NCBI GenBank assembly: GCA_964348665.1
Contig: CAYGDP010000003.1
Location: forward strand, 124,001 to 188,000
Direction of reading: 5' to 3'
Length of the DNA: 64,000 bases
DNA from: CAYGDP01 sp964348665
GTDB taxonomy: Bacteria; Verrucomicrobiota; Verrucomicrobiia; Palsa-1439; CAYGDP01
Within the stretch, counting starts at the first letter, position 1; each line of letters begins with the position of its first letter. This document shows positions 14,970 to 24,047 of the stretch, piece after piece. A model generated the notes under the pieces. That model searched no databases. It was not told the origin of the DNA and saw nothing but the letters and a program-made list of their open reading frames with translations. Both the position numbers and the translations under genes were made by a program.

Positions 14970-15530
14970 ATGCCCTACTTCATTACCGACACCTGTATTG
15001 GCTGCAGCGTTTGCGAGCTGAAGTGTCCGACCGACACCATCAGTGGACGCAAAAAGGAGCTTTTTGTCATTCACGGCGAAGGTTGTATCGAGTGCGGGGT
15101 GTGCGCGATTTACTGTCCGGTTTCCTGCATCCAGAATCAGTTTGGCGAGCTGGTGCAGGGAGTAAAGGTTCCGCAAATTCCCAAAGCCGTCGTGGACGCG
15201 GACAATTGTACCGGGTGCGAGTTTTGCGTGGATATCTGTCCCTTCGACTGCATCACGATGCAAGACGACCCGACCGGCCAGACGTCGCATTACAAAGTCG
15301 CCGTCGTGGATCCCAAACCGTGCGTCAGCTGTCGGCTTTGCGAAATCGTCTGCGACAAGGACGCCATTATCGTTCCGAGTCCCGTGACCAATCTCGCCCC
15401 GTCTATGCCGCACGAGATCAAGAAAAAGCCGCGCAGCGAACATCAGGTTCGGGATGAAACGCGGCGCACCGAGGAATTTTATGTCAGCGAGGAGGGTGGA
15501 GCGGCCCGTTTTACCGCGTTGACCAAGTAA
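14970..15530 (+). CDS. Four-cluster [4Fe-4S] ferredoxin
   Basis: The 186-aa protein is made almost entirely of cysteine motifs: CIGCSVCELKCP, CIECGVCAIYCP, CTGCEFCVDICP and CVSCRLCEIVCDK, enough for up to four [4Fe-4S] clusters. The first two are separated by a GRKKELFVIHGEG strand as in bacterial ferredoxins. It has no signal peptide, so it should act in the cytoplasm, and the tail (from about residue 145) is basic and polar. As first gene of an operon with Rieske and cytochrome b genes it could pass electrons to or from that complex. It starts 8 bases from the next gene's spacing unit, with no terminator between. Confidence 0.85.
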   Translation: MPYFITDTCIGCSVCELKCPTDTISGRKKELFVIHGEGCIECGVCAIYCPVSCIQNQFGELVQGVKVPQIPKAVVDADNCTGCEFCVDICPFDCITMQDDPTGQTSHYKVAVVDPKPCVSCRLCEIVCDKDAIIVPSPVTNLAPSMPHEIKKKPRSEHQVRDETRRTEEFYVSEEGGAARFTALTK

Positions 15531-15537
15531 AGTCGCG

Positions 15538-16590
15538 ATGAGCAACCCAACCCAAAATCCATGGCAACCGCCGCCAGTGGCGCCCGCGCCGGACGAGGAA
15601 GAGAACCAGAGTTGGGCGGTGACGCTCACACAATTTGTTTTCATCCCGCTGGGTATTGTCGCGCTCTGTGTTGGCCTGTTCTACGGATTGCGCTGGCTCA
15701 CCTATGAACCGCGCAGCGTGAAAACCTATCTTGATTCGCTCCGTCAATCCACGGGGGCAAAGCAAGCACAGACCGCCCAGCATCTTTTCGATTACATCCA
15801 GCAGTCTAAGCGCTGGCAGGGATTTTATGACCTTACGACGACGGTAAGCGGTAAAATCAGCAGCTCGGCGACGGACGAGACAGTCCGACAGTCCGAGATT
15901 CGGGAGAATCAAAAAGCATTTCGCACTCAGTATCCGAATTTCACCCCCACGATCCTGGCCGCCTTTGAAAATCTCCGCGCGCAATCTCCTCGGAGCGAGG
16001 ACGACAAATTGACGCTCCGATATCTGGCGCAATTGATGGGTTTGGTGGGAGATACGGCGGCGACAAGCGCTCTGGTCGCCGCGCTGAAAGATGAAGACAA
16101 TGCTGTGGTGACGCACGCGACGCTTGCCTTGGCTCTCATTGGCGACGAAGCAGCGCTGCCGTCGCTGACCCTCCTCGTGCGCGAGCACAACGACCCGGTG
16201 GCTCGACGCACGGGCGCTTTGGCCTTGGCGCTTTTGGGTAAACCCGACGCGATCACGGCATTGAAACGTGCACTGGAGGACGGCGACGAGATGGTGCGAA
16301 TGCAGGCCGCGATCGGCTTGGCGCGATGTGGCAGTGTGGACGGCCGGGCGCAACTGGAGAGGATGCTCGATCGAAAATGGATTTCGGCGCTGGGCGATAC
16401 CTCCAGCGGAGAGAAACTGGCGCTGACACCGGAGCAGCAGACGCAAATTCGTGTGGTGGCAATTCAAGCCGTCGCAACGTTGGGGCTGCACAAGGAACAA
16501 GAAATTGCCAAGCGGTTGACCGTAATCTCTACCGACGGCTCGGAGCCGACCCGAGTGCGTGATGCTGCAATAAAAGCGACGAAGACGTAA
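15538..16590 (+). CDS. Membrane-anchored HEAT-repeat protein
   Basis: The 350-aa protein has a Pro-rich start, one membrane helix (about residues 29-54) and a C-terminal solenoid from about 165 on. There HEAT/PBS-lyase-like repeats are clear (ATSALVAALKDEDNAVVTHA, SLTLLVREHNDPVARRTGA, ITALKRALEDGDEMVRMQAA). Such repeats make protein contacts, as in phycobilisome lyases and assembly factors. Located between the ferredoxin and the Rieske gene it may be a structural subunit or an assembly factor of the cytochrome complex; no catalytic residues are visible. The gene begins seven bases after the ferredoxin stop. Confidence 0.75.
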   Translation: MSNPTQNPWQPPPVAPAPDEEENQSWAVTLTQFVFIPLGIVALCVGLFYGLRWLTYEPRSVKTYLDSLRQSTGAKQAQTAQHLFDYIQQSKRWQGFYDLTTTVSGKISSSATDETVRQSEIRENQKAFRTQYPNFTPTILAAFENLRAQSPRSEDDKLTLRYLAQLMGLVGDTAATSALVAALKDEDNAVVTHATLALALIGDEAALPSLTLLVREHNDPVARRTGALALALLGKPDAITALKRALEDGDEMVRMQAAIGLARCGSVDGRAQLERMLDRKWISALGDTSSGEKLALTPEQQTQIRVVAIQAVATLGLHKEQEIAKRLTVISTDGSEPTRVRDAAIKATKT

Positions 16591-16604
16591 GAGAGGGGTA
16601 AAAA

Positions 16605-17192
16605 ATGCCAGAGACAAATCAAAAGCCGAGCGGATATCCGACCAAGGAAGAAATTTTGGCTAAATACAAAGGGCGAGCAACGGTGCCGCCTGTGGATCGG
16701 CGTGGATTTTTTGCCTCGATGGCAACCGCCTGGCTGGCGTTCACGGCGGCCATGGGCGGGTTGGGATCGGCGATTTTTGCGTTCATGATTCCGCGGGTGG
16801 ACTGGGGGAAGAGCACCATCGTCCGTTGTGGTGCTCCCGACCGAATCGCGCCAGGCACGGTGGATGAGACGTTCAAACTAAGCGACAACGTGTGGCTGGT
16901 GCGGGATAACGAAAAAGTCGTCGCGTTGCTTGCCGTCTGCTCGCACTTGGGTTGCACGCCGAACTGGGCAGAAGGCGAAAATAAATTCAAGTGTCCCTGC
17001 CATGGCAGCGGGTTTCGCGGGCCGAAAGGCGGGCAGCTGGCGGGAATCCATTTTGAAGGCCCTGCGCCCACGCCGTTACCGCGCTGCAAGATTTGGTTGG
17101 GCGACGACGGGCAGATTGTTGTGGATAAAAGCGTGAAATACGCGTGGGAAAGGGGTGAGTGGGAAAACCCGCAATCGTACATCTCCGTTTAA
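16605..17192 (+). CDS. Rieske [2Fe-2S] subunit of a quinol oxidoreductase
   Basis: The 195-aa protein has a twin-arginine-like start (DRRGFFASMATAWLAF, about residues 32-47) running into a membrane helix, then the Rieske fold with both cluster-binding boxes, CSHLGC and CPCHGSGF. The two Cys and two His ligands are all present, as are the disulfide cysteines. It should accept electrons from quinol on the periplasmic side of a cytochrome bc-type complex. GAGGGG precedes the ATG. Cytochrome b follows after 13 bases. Confidence 0.92.
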   Translation: MPETNQKPSGYPTKEEILAKYKGRATVPPVDRRGFFASMATAWLAFTAAMGGLGSAIFAFMIPRVDWGKSTIVRCGAPDRIAPGTVDETFKLSDNVWLVRDNEKVVALLAVCSHLGCTPNWAEGENKFKCPCHGSGFRGPKGGQLAGIHFEGPAPTPLPRCKIWLGDDGQIVVDKSVKYAWERGEWENPQSYISV

Positions 17193-17205
17193 GAAAGAAA
17201 TCGAA

Positions 17206-18045
17206 ATGCTCGACCTACTCAAAAGTTTTTTTAACAGGCTCTTTGCTTTTTGGAGAGTCAAAGACCACCTCGATACCGCCAAACAAACGGTGCTCGATTC
17301 GCAGATCAAAAAAAGCATCTTCCGCGTCGGCATTCCCAATACCGACCGCAAACGGGTGCTGGTGATGCTCGGTAGTCTTATCCTGCATCTGCATCCCACC
17401 AAAGTGCGCACCAGTGGGGTGAAACTGCGCTATACGTGGTGCGCGGGCGGGCTGACATTTTTCCTATTCCTCGTGCTGACCGTTACAGGGGTGCTGCTGA
17501 TGTTTTATTATCGGCCGACCGTCGAGCTGGTGTACGGCGACATGGTGGACATGCGCAACGTGATGCCGTTCCAAATCATGCGCGAAATGCACCGCTGGGC
17601 CGCCCACTCGATGGTGATCATGGTCATGCTGCACATGTTCCGCGTCTTCATGACGGGCAGCTACAAGCCGCCCCGGGAATTTAATTGGTGCATCGGCGTG
17701 ATTCTGCTGGTGCTGACATTCTTGCTTTCGTTCACCGGCTATTTGTTGCCGTGGGACCAGCTGGCCATCTGGGCGATCACCGTCGGTTCGCGCATGGCGT
17801 ACAACACGCCATTCCAAGGCGTGGCCGGTCCTGGCACGGAATTTCTGACCTTTCACGGCATCCCGCTGATCACGCCCGCCAATGACGCTCGCTTTCTGCT
17901 GATCGGGGCAAAGGAACTCGGAGGCATTACGCTGAACCGGTTTTACATTTTGCACTGCGTTTTCATCCCGTTGATCGCGGGATTTCTGATGGCTGTCCAT
18001 TTCTGGAGGATTCGAAAAGACGGTGGGATCAGCGGTCCAATGTGA
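17206..18045 (+). CDS. Cytochrome b6-like subunit
   Basis: The 279-aa protein corresponds to the N-terminal, heme-bearing half of cytochrome b. Helix B has HRWAAH plus a later His (MLHMFRVFMTGSYKPPREFNW) and helix D has LHCVFIPLIAGFLMAVHFW; these supply the four axial ligands for the two b hemes. Four membrane helices follow an amphipathic N-terminal region of about 70 residues. As in b6f and several menaquinol complexes, the protein is split, with the C-terminal half made by the next gene. ATG 17206 is preferred over an upstream reading that overlaps the Rieske gene. Confidence 0.92.
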   Translation: MLDLLKSFFNRLFAFWRVKDHLDTAKQTVLDSQIKKSIFRVGIPNTDRKRVLVMLGSLILHLHPTKVRTSGVKLRYTWCAGGLTFFLFLVLTVTGVLLMFYYRPTVELVYGDMVDMRNVMPFQIMREMHRWAAHSMVIMVMLHMFRVFMTGSYKPPREFNWCIGVILLVLTFLLSFTGYLLPWDQLAIWAITVGSRMAYNTPFQGVAGPGTEFLTFHGIPLITPANDARFLLIGAKELGGITLNRFYILHCVFIPLIAGFLMAVHFWRIRKDGGISGPM

Positions 18046-18070
18046 ACAGGAGAAAATCGAAAGAAATTTC

Positions 18071-19474
18071 ATGGCCGAAACAGCAATACACCATACGTCA
18101 TGGTACTTCGAAGCGTTCAAGGCGCTGGTAAACTTGGTGTGCGACCCGCGCATCAGCTTCGCGCTGGCCGTCCTGTTGCTCGTTGTCGGCGCGTGCTGGA
18201 TGAAGCTGTGGCGAATGTGGGTGGGCTGGACGATTTTGGTATTGATGGCGCTGGGGATCGCATGGGGCTGGCAGGACCATCACTTTAGCGGGCCGGAAAT
18301 GATGGGCAAAGGCGACAACGCCCCCATTGCGGCCCTGCTATTCATCTTCGGCTGGGCGCTTTGGTTTTCAATGAGCCTAGCCGTCAACAACGACCGTCGC
18401 ATCGCGCAGAAACTTCCGCCGGAGGAAAAAGAAACCAGTGGCCAGAAGACGTGGACTTGGCCTGATCTCGTCTATGTTGAGTTTCTTTCGATGATCATCT
18501 GCATGATCATCCTGACCGCATGGAGCATTCTGTTGCCTGCACCTTTGGAAGAGCCAGCGAATCCAGGCGTTACGCCGAATCCATCCAAAGCACCCTGGTA
18601 TTTTCTGGGGTTGCAAGAAATGCTGGTGTATTTCGACCCGTGGCATGCTGGCGTCGTGTTGCCCTCGATGATAATTATCGGTCTTTGCGCGATCCCCTAT
18701 TTGGATACCAACCCAAAAGGATCGGGCTACTACACGTTCGCGGAGCGGAAATTTGCCATCGTGACGTTTGCCTTTGGATTTCTGGTGCTGTGGGTGTTTA
18801 TGATTATCACGGGCACCTTTCTGCGTGGACCGGGCTGGAATTTTTTCGGGCTGTTTGAGGAATGGAATCCCCACCGAGTTGTGCCGTTGAATAACGTCAA
18901 TCTTTCCGAGTATTTTTGGATTACCCTCATGCACGACACACTGCACATGGGCAAAGGCGTGCCCGTGGTGAGCGGTTTAGTGCCGTGGCAAGGCGTTCCG
19001 GAAGTTCTGCTGGTGCGATTGCCAGTGCTGATACCGGTGGCAATCATTTGCGGCGGTATTTTGTTGGTGCTGGCATTGGTAGCGGAAAAAACCTGGCGCC
19101 AATATCGCGCCGGAGCGACGATGCAATTGCCGTTTCTGGTTTGTCTAGGCGTAATGATGGCAATCCTATCGGCTGGTTTTGGCGGCTGGTTGTTGAGTCT
19201 GATCTGGGATACCCCCGGCGTTCGGAACCTCGTGCAAGTCGTTCTCAAGGAATTTGTCGGCATCGGTTTTCTGGGATTCTGGTTTATGGTGATGCCACTG
19301 ATTTGCCTGAAATTCTTCCGCAATTTACAGGACTATTACAAGACCGCCGGTTTCATTCGGTACAGCGTGCTGATTTTTCTGCTGCTCAACATGGCCATGC
19401 TGCCGCTCAAGATGATCGGCCGATGGGCGCTCAACCTCAAATATATCGTGGACACCCCTTGGATTAAATTCTAA
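18071..19474 (+). CDS. Long subunit-IV-like cytochrome b C-terminal subunit
   Basis: The 467-aa membrane protein contains the PetD-like quinol-site loop PNPSKAPWYFLGLQEMLVYFDPWHAG and following helices, so it supplies the second half of cytochrome b. It is about three times longer than b6f subunit IV: about three extra helices come first (residues 15-115) and four or five more follow after a long loop with WNPHRVVPLNNVNLSEYFW. The extensions have no heme motif that I can see. The gene starts 25 bases after cytochrome b and lies 18 bases before the octaheme cytochrome gene, clearly one operon. Confidence 0.85.
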   Translation: MAETAIHHTSWYFEAFKALVNLVCDPRISFALAVLLLVVGACWMKLWRMWVGWTILVLMALGIAWGWQDHHFSGPEMMGKGDNAPIAALLFIFGWALWFSMSLAVNNDRRIAQKLPPEEKETSGQKTWTWPDLVYVEFLSMIICMIILTAWSILLPAPLEEPANPGVTPNPSKAPWYFLGLQEMLVYFDPWHAGVVLPSMIIIGLCAIPYLDTNPKGSGYYTFAERKFAIVTFAFGFLVLWVFMIITGTFLRGPGWNFFGLFEEWNPHRVVPLNNVNLSEYFWITLMHDTLHMGKGVPVVSGLVPWQGVPEVLLVRLPVLIPVAIICGGILLVLALVAEKTWRQYRAGATMQLPFLVCLGVMMAILSAGFGGWLLSLIWDTPGVRNLVQVVLKEFVGIGFLGFWFMVMPLICLKFFRNLQDYYKTAGFIRYSVLIFLLLNMAMLPLKMIGRWALNLKYIVDTPWIKF

Positions 19475-19492
19475 CCCACTCCACCCTCCCCC

Positions 19493-22400
19493 ATGCGCAA
19501 CCAACCCGAAACCGTTCACGAGTTCAACATTGCCCGCCTGAATTGGATTTTTGCCGCGCTGGCGATTGGATTTCTCGGCACGATTCTCTGGATGATTTAC
19601 GACGATTGGTGGGTCAAAAAACCGTGGAAAGAATACCAATTGAAGTTCCAGGAGATCGAGGCCCGCAAGCTCGCCGAAGACGCCAAGCTTTTCCAAGCGC
19701 GCGCGGACGCGCTCGGCCTGGAAAAAATCAACGCCGAACTCAAGGCGATCGTGCTCCAGGAATCTGCCGTTACGGAGGCTTGGGAAGGGTTTGACAAAGC
19801 CCGGGTCGCGCACGAACTCGCCGATCGCGCCTTCAAGTTCGAGAAATCCACCCTCGACAACAAAAAATATCTCTATACCGATGCGTTCGAGCGCGTCAAA
19901 CATGAGCACGAAAGTTGGACTCCAGAAAAAATCCGCGAGGAGCCCGCTGTTTACTCCGCCGCGCGCGAATTGGACGCCGTCGAGCGCGCTGTCCGTTCCT
20001 TGGAACTCGTTGCACAGAAGGCGGAACTGGCGAAAAAAGAAGCCGAAGAAAAGTATAAAGCGATTGTGGGAAAGCGCGACGGCTTGCTCAAAGACCGTGA
20101 ACGTTTGTTGAGCGAAAAGAAAATCATTGAATCACGGCGCGAACTCCTCGAAGACAAGGCCGTCAGATACGGGTTCAACGCCCCGATCATTGATTTCCTT
20201 CAGCCAACCCTCACGTTCAACCAAAAAGTCATTGATACCTATCGCATCAGCGTCAATTTCGCCGACATCCCCCGTGTGGATCGCTGTACAACCTGCCACG
20301 TCGGGATCGACAAACGCGGTGGTTATCCAACGATTGCCCTGAAAGAAAAACGCAAACCGCCGTTCGCTTCGGAGCTATTGGAGGAACTCATCGCCAGCGG
20401 TCGCTTGCAGGGCTATCTCACCCACGACGACATCGCAAAGTGGGCAGCCACCCTCGATTATGGCGACTCGCCCAAAGGCCTCGCCCAGGACGAATGGAAC
20501 CTTCTCTCCGCCGCCCTGCGTGATGCGCGCGTGGACGTGAAAGATTACTATGCCACGCTGAAGGACGGCCAGCCCTACCTCAATCATCCACGGCTCGACC
20601 TTTTCGTCAGTAACGATAGTCCTCACCCGATTGATAAATTTGGCTGCTCCTCGTGCCATTGGGGACGCGACCGCGAAACGGAATTTATCCGGGCCGCGCA
20701 CTCGCCGGATGATCACACCGTTCGATCCTTCGAGTTGAACGGCAAAAAGGTTCAGATGACCCAAAAGGAGTACTGGCAGCATACGCGGCACTGGAAACCA
20801 GCCAAGTACTTCGATCAACCGATGTATCAAGCGCGTTTTACCGAGGCGAGTTGCGCCAAGTGTCATACCAACGTCACTGATGTGCCTCTTGCCGATAAAC
20901 TCAACTACGGTCGCGCGCTCATCGAAACGTCCGGATGCTATGGCTGTCATGCCATCCCGCAACTCGAAACCAAAGTCGCCTACAAGATCGATTCGTCACA
21001 AGGCATTGACCCCTCGCTGGCGCTCGACCCCAAGCTTCCGCTCGATCGCAAACGCGCGCTCATGGATGAATCCATCGCCAAGCTTGCCCAAACCTATCAC
21101 GTCCAGCCCGGCGACATCCGCTCCAACAATCTGCTGAACAAACCGTCCGACCTTCTCGCTGGTCGCTCCATCAACATTCCCTTCCGCACTCTTGGCAAAC
21201 GGGGTCCGTCCCTGGAGCGCGTTTCTGCCAAGACTACTCCCGAATGGACGCGCCAATGGCTCGCCAATCCGCGCAACTTTCGTCCCAATACTTGGATGCC
21301 CCATTTCTGGGGATTGGTAAACAACAAAGACTTGGATCGTTCGGACTACGTGACCGGTCCCACCCGCGACGCACTCGAAATCAATGCCCTTACGGAATAT
21401 CTCTTTGCCATTTCCGAGAAACCGGCCTATCCCGCGCCACCCGCCGGCGACCCCGCCAAAGGCAAACAGTGGGTCAATAACCTCGGTTGTCTGGCCTGCC
21501 ACATGATTGGCGAGACCTATGAAGGTCTTCGTGCTTCCAAACTCGCAAAGCTCAAGACAGCCCAGAAAACCACGGCGGAAATCAAAGCCGAAATGACACG
21601 ATTCGAACGTGAATTGTTGATGCGTTCGCAAGGCCCTTCGCTCGATGGCAGTGGCGCAAAACTCCGCGACGCCGGCTGGACCTATGCTTGGCTCAAGAAT
21701 CCCAAGCAATTCAGTCCCAATACATCCATGCCGAATCTGCGGCTAAGCGATCAGGAAGCAGCCGATATCACCGCGTATTTGCTGACACTGACCGCACCCG
21801 CCGCGCCGCCGGTCGCCAAGTTTTCCGAGGAGAGCCTCGACAAACTGACGGTCGAATATCTGGAAAATACGATGCCCAATTCCCTCGCGAAAGAAGTCGT
21901 AAAAACCATGCGCACGCGCGAAGGAAAATCGCTCGCGGCCGAGGCGCACGGCGTTGCCTTCTCCGAGGCCGAAATCGCAATTGCGCTGCGCGAAAAACTC
22001 AAGAATGCGCCCGAAGAATTTGAAGACATCATGCGGGACGACGCCAAGAAGCGGACCGCTTTCGAAAAGACGCGCCTCGAACTCGGCGCGGCCAAGCTCG
22101 GCAATGCCGACCTGACAGCTCAAAAAAATCTTTTCATCGGTCGTCAGATGGTTGACCGCTACGGTTGTTTCGGTTGCCACGAAATCAAGGGGTTCGAAAA
22201 AGGCAAACCGATCGGCCCCGAACTGAACGAATGGGGCAGCAAATCCGTGTTGAAACTCGATTTCGGCTACTTGCCGCCGCACGAAGTTCCGCGCACCAAC
22301 ATCGCTTTCCTCCATCAAAAAATTTCCGAGCCGCGCACTCTCGACACGGTGGACACCAAAAAACCGCAGGAATTTTTGCGGATGCCCCAGTTCCGGTTCC

Positions 22401-23227
22401 ATGAGGAAAAAGATGAGGCCGTGCGCGAGATGCAACTTGAAGCGATCATGACCCACGTCTTCAGTCAGACCGCCGAAAAAATTTCGCCCGCCGGCCTCCG
22501 CAAGCTGAACGCGACCGACCAGGACATCGAGAATGGCCGCTGGCTGGTCAAGGAGTTGAATTGCGTTGGTTGCCACGTCTTCGAAGGTAAAGGCGAGGCC
22601 AAAGACCCCGCCCACTACGGCAAAGGCGGCGCCATCCGCATGACCATTGACGACCCGACCTACTGGCCGCCCATTCTCTACAACGAAGGCGCCAAGGTAC
22701 AGCCGCAATGGCTCTTCAAGTTTCTGCAGAAACCGTTTGAATTGCGTCCCGCGTTCTTCGAGTCCGGCCAGCACGCGCGCATGCCCAATTACAACTTGAG
22801 CGACGAACAGATCAATATTCTCATCCGCTACTTCAACGCCGTGGATAACCAGAGCTTTCCGTTCGAGACGGGCACCGTCCAGTTTCATGCCGCGCCCGCA
22901 TCCGCCACGGCCGGTGAAGCGACCTTCAAAGCTTACCAATGCGTCCTCTGCCACAACATCGTCCCGGGCAATCCCGTGGACGCCGCGCAACTCCAAAAGA
23001 GCGGCCCCGACCTAGTCATGACCAAGCACCGGCTCAAACCGCTATGGGTCTTGAATTGGCTCACCGATCCCAACGCGATCCAACCGGGCACGCGCATGCC
23101 GAAGTTTCCGTTCGAGAACGACGCACAACTCCGCTCCCTCCGCGACTATCTCTGGACATATCCCGGACTCAAGCCCGACGAAATCGCCAAGCCCGCCCCC
23201 GCCAAACCGGTCGAGAGTTTTGAGTAG
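19493..23227 (+). CDS. Giant octaheme c-type cytochrome
   Basis: The 1244-aa protein has one N-terminal membrane helix (about residues 17-38) and a long coiled-coil region (about 45-240). A periplasmic part follows with eight CxxCH heme sites: CTTCH (~264), CSSCH (~386), CAKCH (~454), CYGCH (~482), CLACH (~666), CFGCH (~891), CVGCH (~1024) and CVLCH (~1150). Several hemes sit in cytochrome-c-like domains followed by Met-rich TWMPHFWG or TSMPNLRLSDQE segments that could provide the second ligand. It would act as the terminal electron carrier of the Rieske/cytochrome b complex and perhaps as a wire across the periplasm. It closes the operon. Confidence 0.9.
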   Translation: MRNQPETVHEFNIARLNWIFAALAIGFLGTILWMIYDDWWVKKPWKEYQLKFQEIEARKLAEDAKLFQARADALGLEKINAELKAIVLQESAVTEAWEGFDKARVAHELADRAFKFEKSTLDNKKYLYTDAFERVKHEHESWTPEKIREEPAVYSAARELDAVERAVRSLELVAQKAELAKKEAEEKYKAIVGKRDGLLKDRERLLSEKKIIESRRELLEDKAVRYGFNAPIIDFLQPTLTFNQKVIDTYRISVNFADIPRVDRCTTCHVGIDKRGGYPTIALKEKRKPPFASELLEELIASGRLQGYLTHDDIAKWAATLDYGDSPKGLAQDEWNLLSAALRDARVDVKDYYATLKDGQPYLNHPRLDLFVSNDSPHPIDKFGCSSCHWGRDRETEFIRAAHSPDDHTVRSFELNGKKVQMTQKEYWQHTRHWKPAKYFDQPMYQARFTEASCAKCHTNVTDVPLADKLNYGRALIETSGCYGCHAIPQLETKVAYKIDSSQGIDPSLALDPKLPLDRKRALMDESIAKLAQTYHVQPGDIRSNNLLNKPSDLLAGRSINIPFRTLGKRGPSLERVSAKTTPEWTRQWLANPRNFRPNTWMPHFWGLVNNKDLDRSDYVTGPTRDALEINALTEYLFAISEKPAYPAPPAGDPAKGKQWVNNLGCLACHMIGETYEGLRASKLAKLKTAQKTTAEIKAEMTRFERELLMRSQGPSLDGSGAKLRDAGWTYAWLKNPKQFSPNTSMPNLRLSDQEAADITAYLLTLTAPAAPPVAKFSEESLDKLTVEYLENTMPNSLAKEVVKTMRTREGKSLAAEAHGVAFSEAEIAIALREKLKNAPEEFEDIMRDDAKKRTAFEKTRLELGAAKLGNADLTAQKNLFIGRQMVDRYGCFGCHEIKGFEKGKPIGPELNEWGSKSVLKLDFGYLPPHEVPRTNIAFLHQKISEPRTLDTVDTKKPQEFLRMPQFRFHEEKDEAVREMQLEAIMTHVFSQTAEKISPAGLRKLNATDQDIENGRWLVKELNCVGCHVFEGKGEAKDPAHYGKGGAIRMTIDDPTYWPPILYNEGAKVQPQWLFKFLQKPFELRPAFFESGQHARMPNYNLSDEQINILIRYFNAVDNQSFPFETGTVQFHAAPASATAGEATFKAYQCVLCHNIVPGNPVDAAQLQKSGPDLVMTKHRLKPLWVLNWLTDPNAIQPGTRMPKFPFENDAQLRSLRDYLWTYPGLKPDEIAKPAPAKPVESFE

Positions 23228-23423
23228 TACGCTGGGCGTAGTGTATCAAAGGCTCTCCCGCGTTTACTGCCTTGCCACATGCTACGGGTTTGCGGAAATG
23301 AAGATTCTAAAAGACTAAGCAGCGATCAGATTTACCATCGCGAAAAAAGTTCGTTAGGATCGTGTTTAGAGTGAAAGAGCGCGAGGATCGCGAAATTTAA
23401 TATTTCAATCCATTGTCGCAGTT
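23228..23423. other. Convergent spacer after the respiratory operon
   Basis: These 196 bases separate two convergent genes. I see no reading frame of note and no strong hairpin with a T-run. A short CGCGAGGATCGCG inverted repeat occurs near 23380, but it is too short to call a terminator. Confidence 0.4.
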
Positions 23424-24017
23424 TTATTCCCGTTTCTCCAGATAGGCGGCGAGGTCTTGTTTCAGGGTCAGGCGGGCGCGATGGATAAGTGATTTCAAGC
23501 TGGGGAGCGAGCAGCGCAATATTTTGCAGATTTCGTCATAACTCTTTTCTTCATACCGCAGCAGGATGATGGCGAGCCGTTGCTGTTCCGGTAGGGATTC
23601 GATGGCGGCGCGAACGCGTTTTTCGAGTTCGTTCTGGATCGCTTCGATATCAGGGGCAGTGGCTCGCGCGTCTGCCACCTGACGTTCCTGTTCGTCGCCA
23701 GCGCCGCGCGCGGGTTCGTCGAGGGAATCCGCGGGGTGACGGGCCCGTCGGCGAAGTTCATTGAGGGTGAGGTGCCGGACGATGGTGAAGAGGAAGGTGG
23801 AGAATTTGGCTGTGGGCTTGTACCGTTTGGCGGATCGTAACACCTGGACAAAAACCTGTTGGGAAAGGTCCTCGGCTTCCCATCGGTCTCCGAGCATCCG
23901 ATAGATGGTGTTGATGACTGGTGATTGGTATTTTCGGACCAGTTCCTCGAACGCCGCCTTGTCGCCGGCCTGAACTTGGAGCATCAACGATGCATCTGGG
24001 TCGCTGGGCGAAGGCAT
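23424..24017 (-). CDS. ECF-type RNA polymerase sigma factor
   Basis: The 197-aa protein shows region 2 (KAAFEELVRKYQSPVINTIYRMLGDRWEAEDLSQQVFVQVLRS), a short linker rich in Asp/Glu/Ala, and region 4 (LPEQQRLAIILLRYEEKSYDEICKILRCSLPSLKSLIHRAR). It lies 30 bases downstream of a ligand-binding lipoprotein gene on the same strand and is probably co-transcribed with it. No anti-sigma gene is adjacent. It differs clearly from the ECF factor at 6407-6976, so it is not a recent duplicate. Confidence 0.9.
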   Translation of the reverse strand: MPSPSDPDASLMLQVQAGDKAAFEELVRKYQSPVINTIYRMLGDRWEAEDLSQQVFVQVLRSAKRYKPTAKFSTFLFTIVRHLTLNELRRRARHPADSLDEPARGAGDEQERQVADARATAPDIEAIQNELEKRVRAAIESLPEQQRLAIILLRYEEKSYDEICKILRCSLPSLKSLIHRARLTLKQDLAAYLEKRE

Positions 24018-24047
24018 GAGGATTCGACAGTCGTCAGCCGATCTCGC

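Noticed and set aside
15511..16617. 368-aa ORF on the minus strand
   Set aside because: Shadow of the HEAT-repeat gene, which sits in a co-directional operon with short spacing on both sides.
21743..22996. 417-aa ORF on the minus strand
   Set aside because: It lies entirely inside the octaheme cytochrome gene, whose heme motifs fix the plus-strand reading; the antisense product is rich in Arg/Gly/Phe without any motif.
19493..23227. Octaheme protein as a nitrite reductase or hydroxylamine oxidoreductase
   Set aside because: No CxxCK site or cross-linking Tyr motif is visible, and the protein has mono-heme-like domains spread over 1244 residues inside a bc-type operon.
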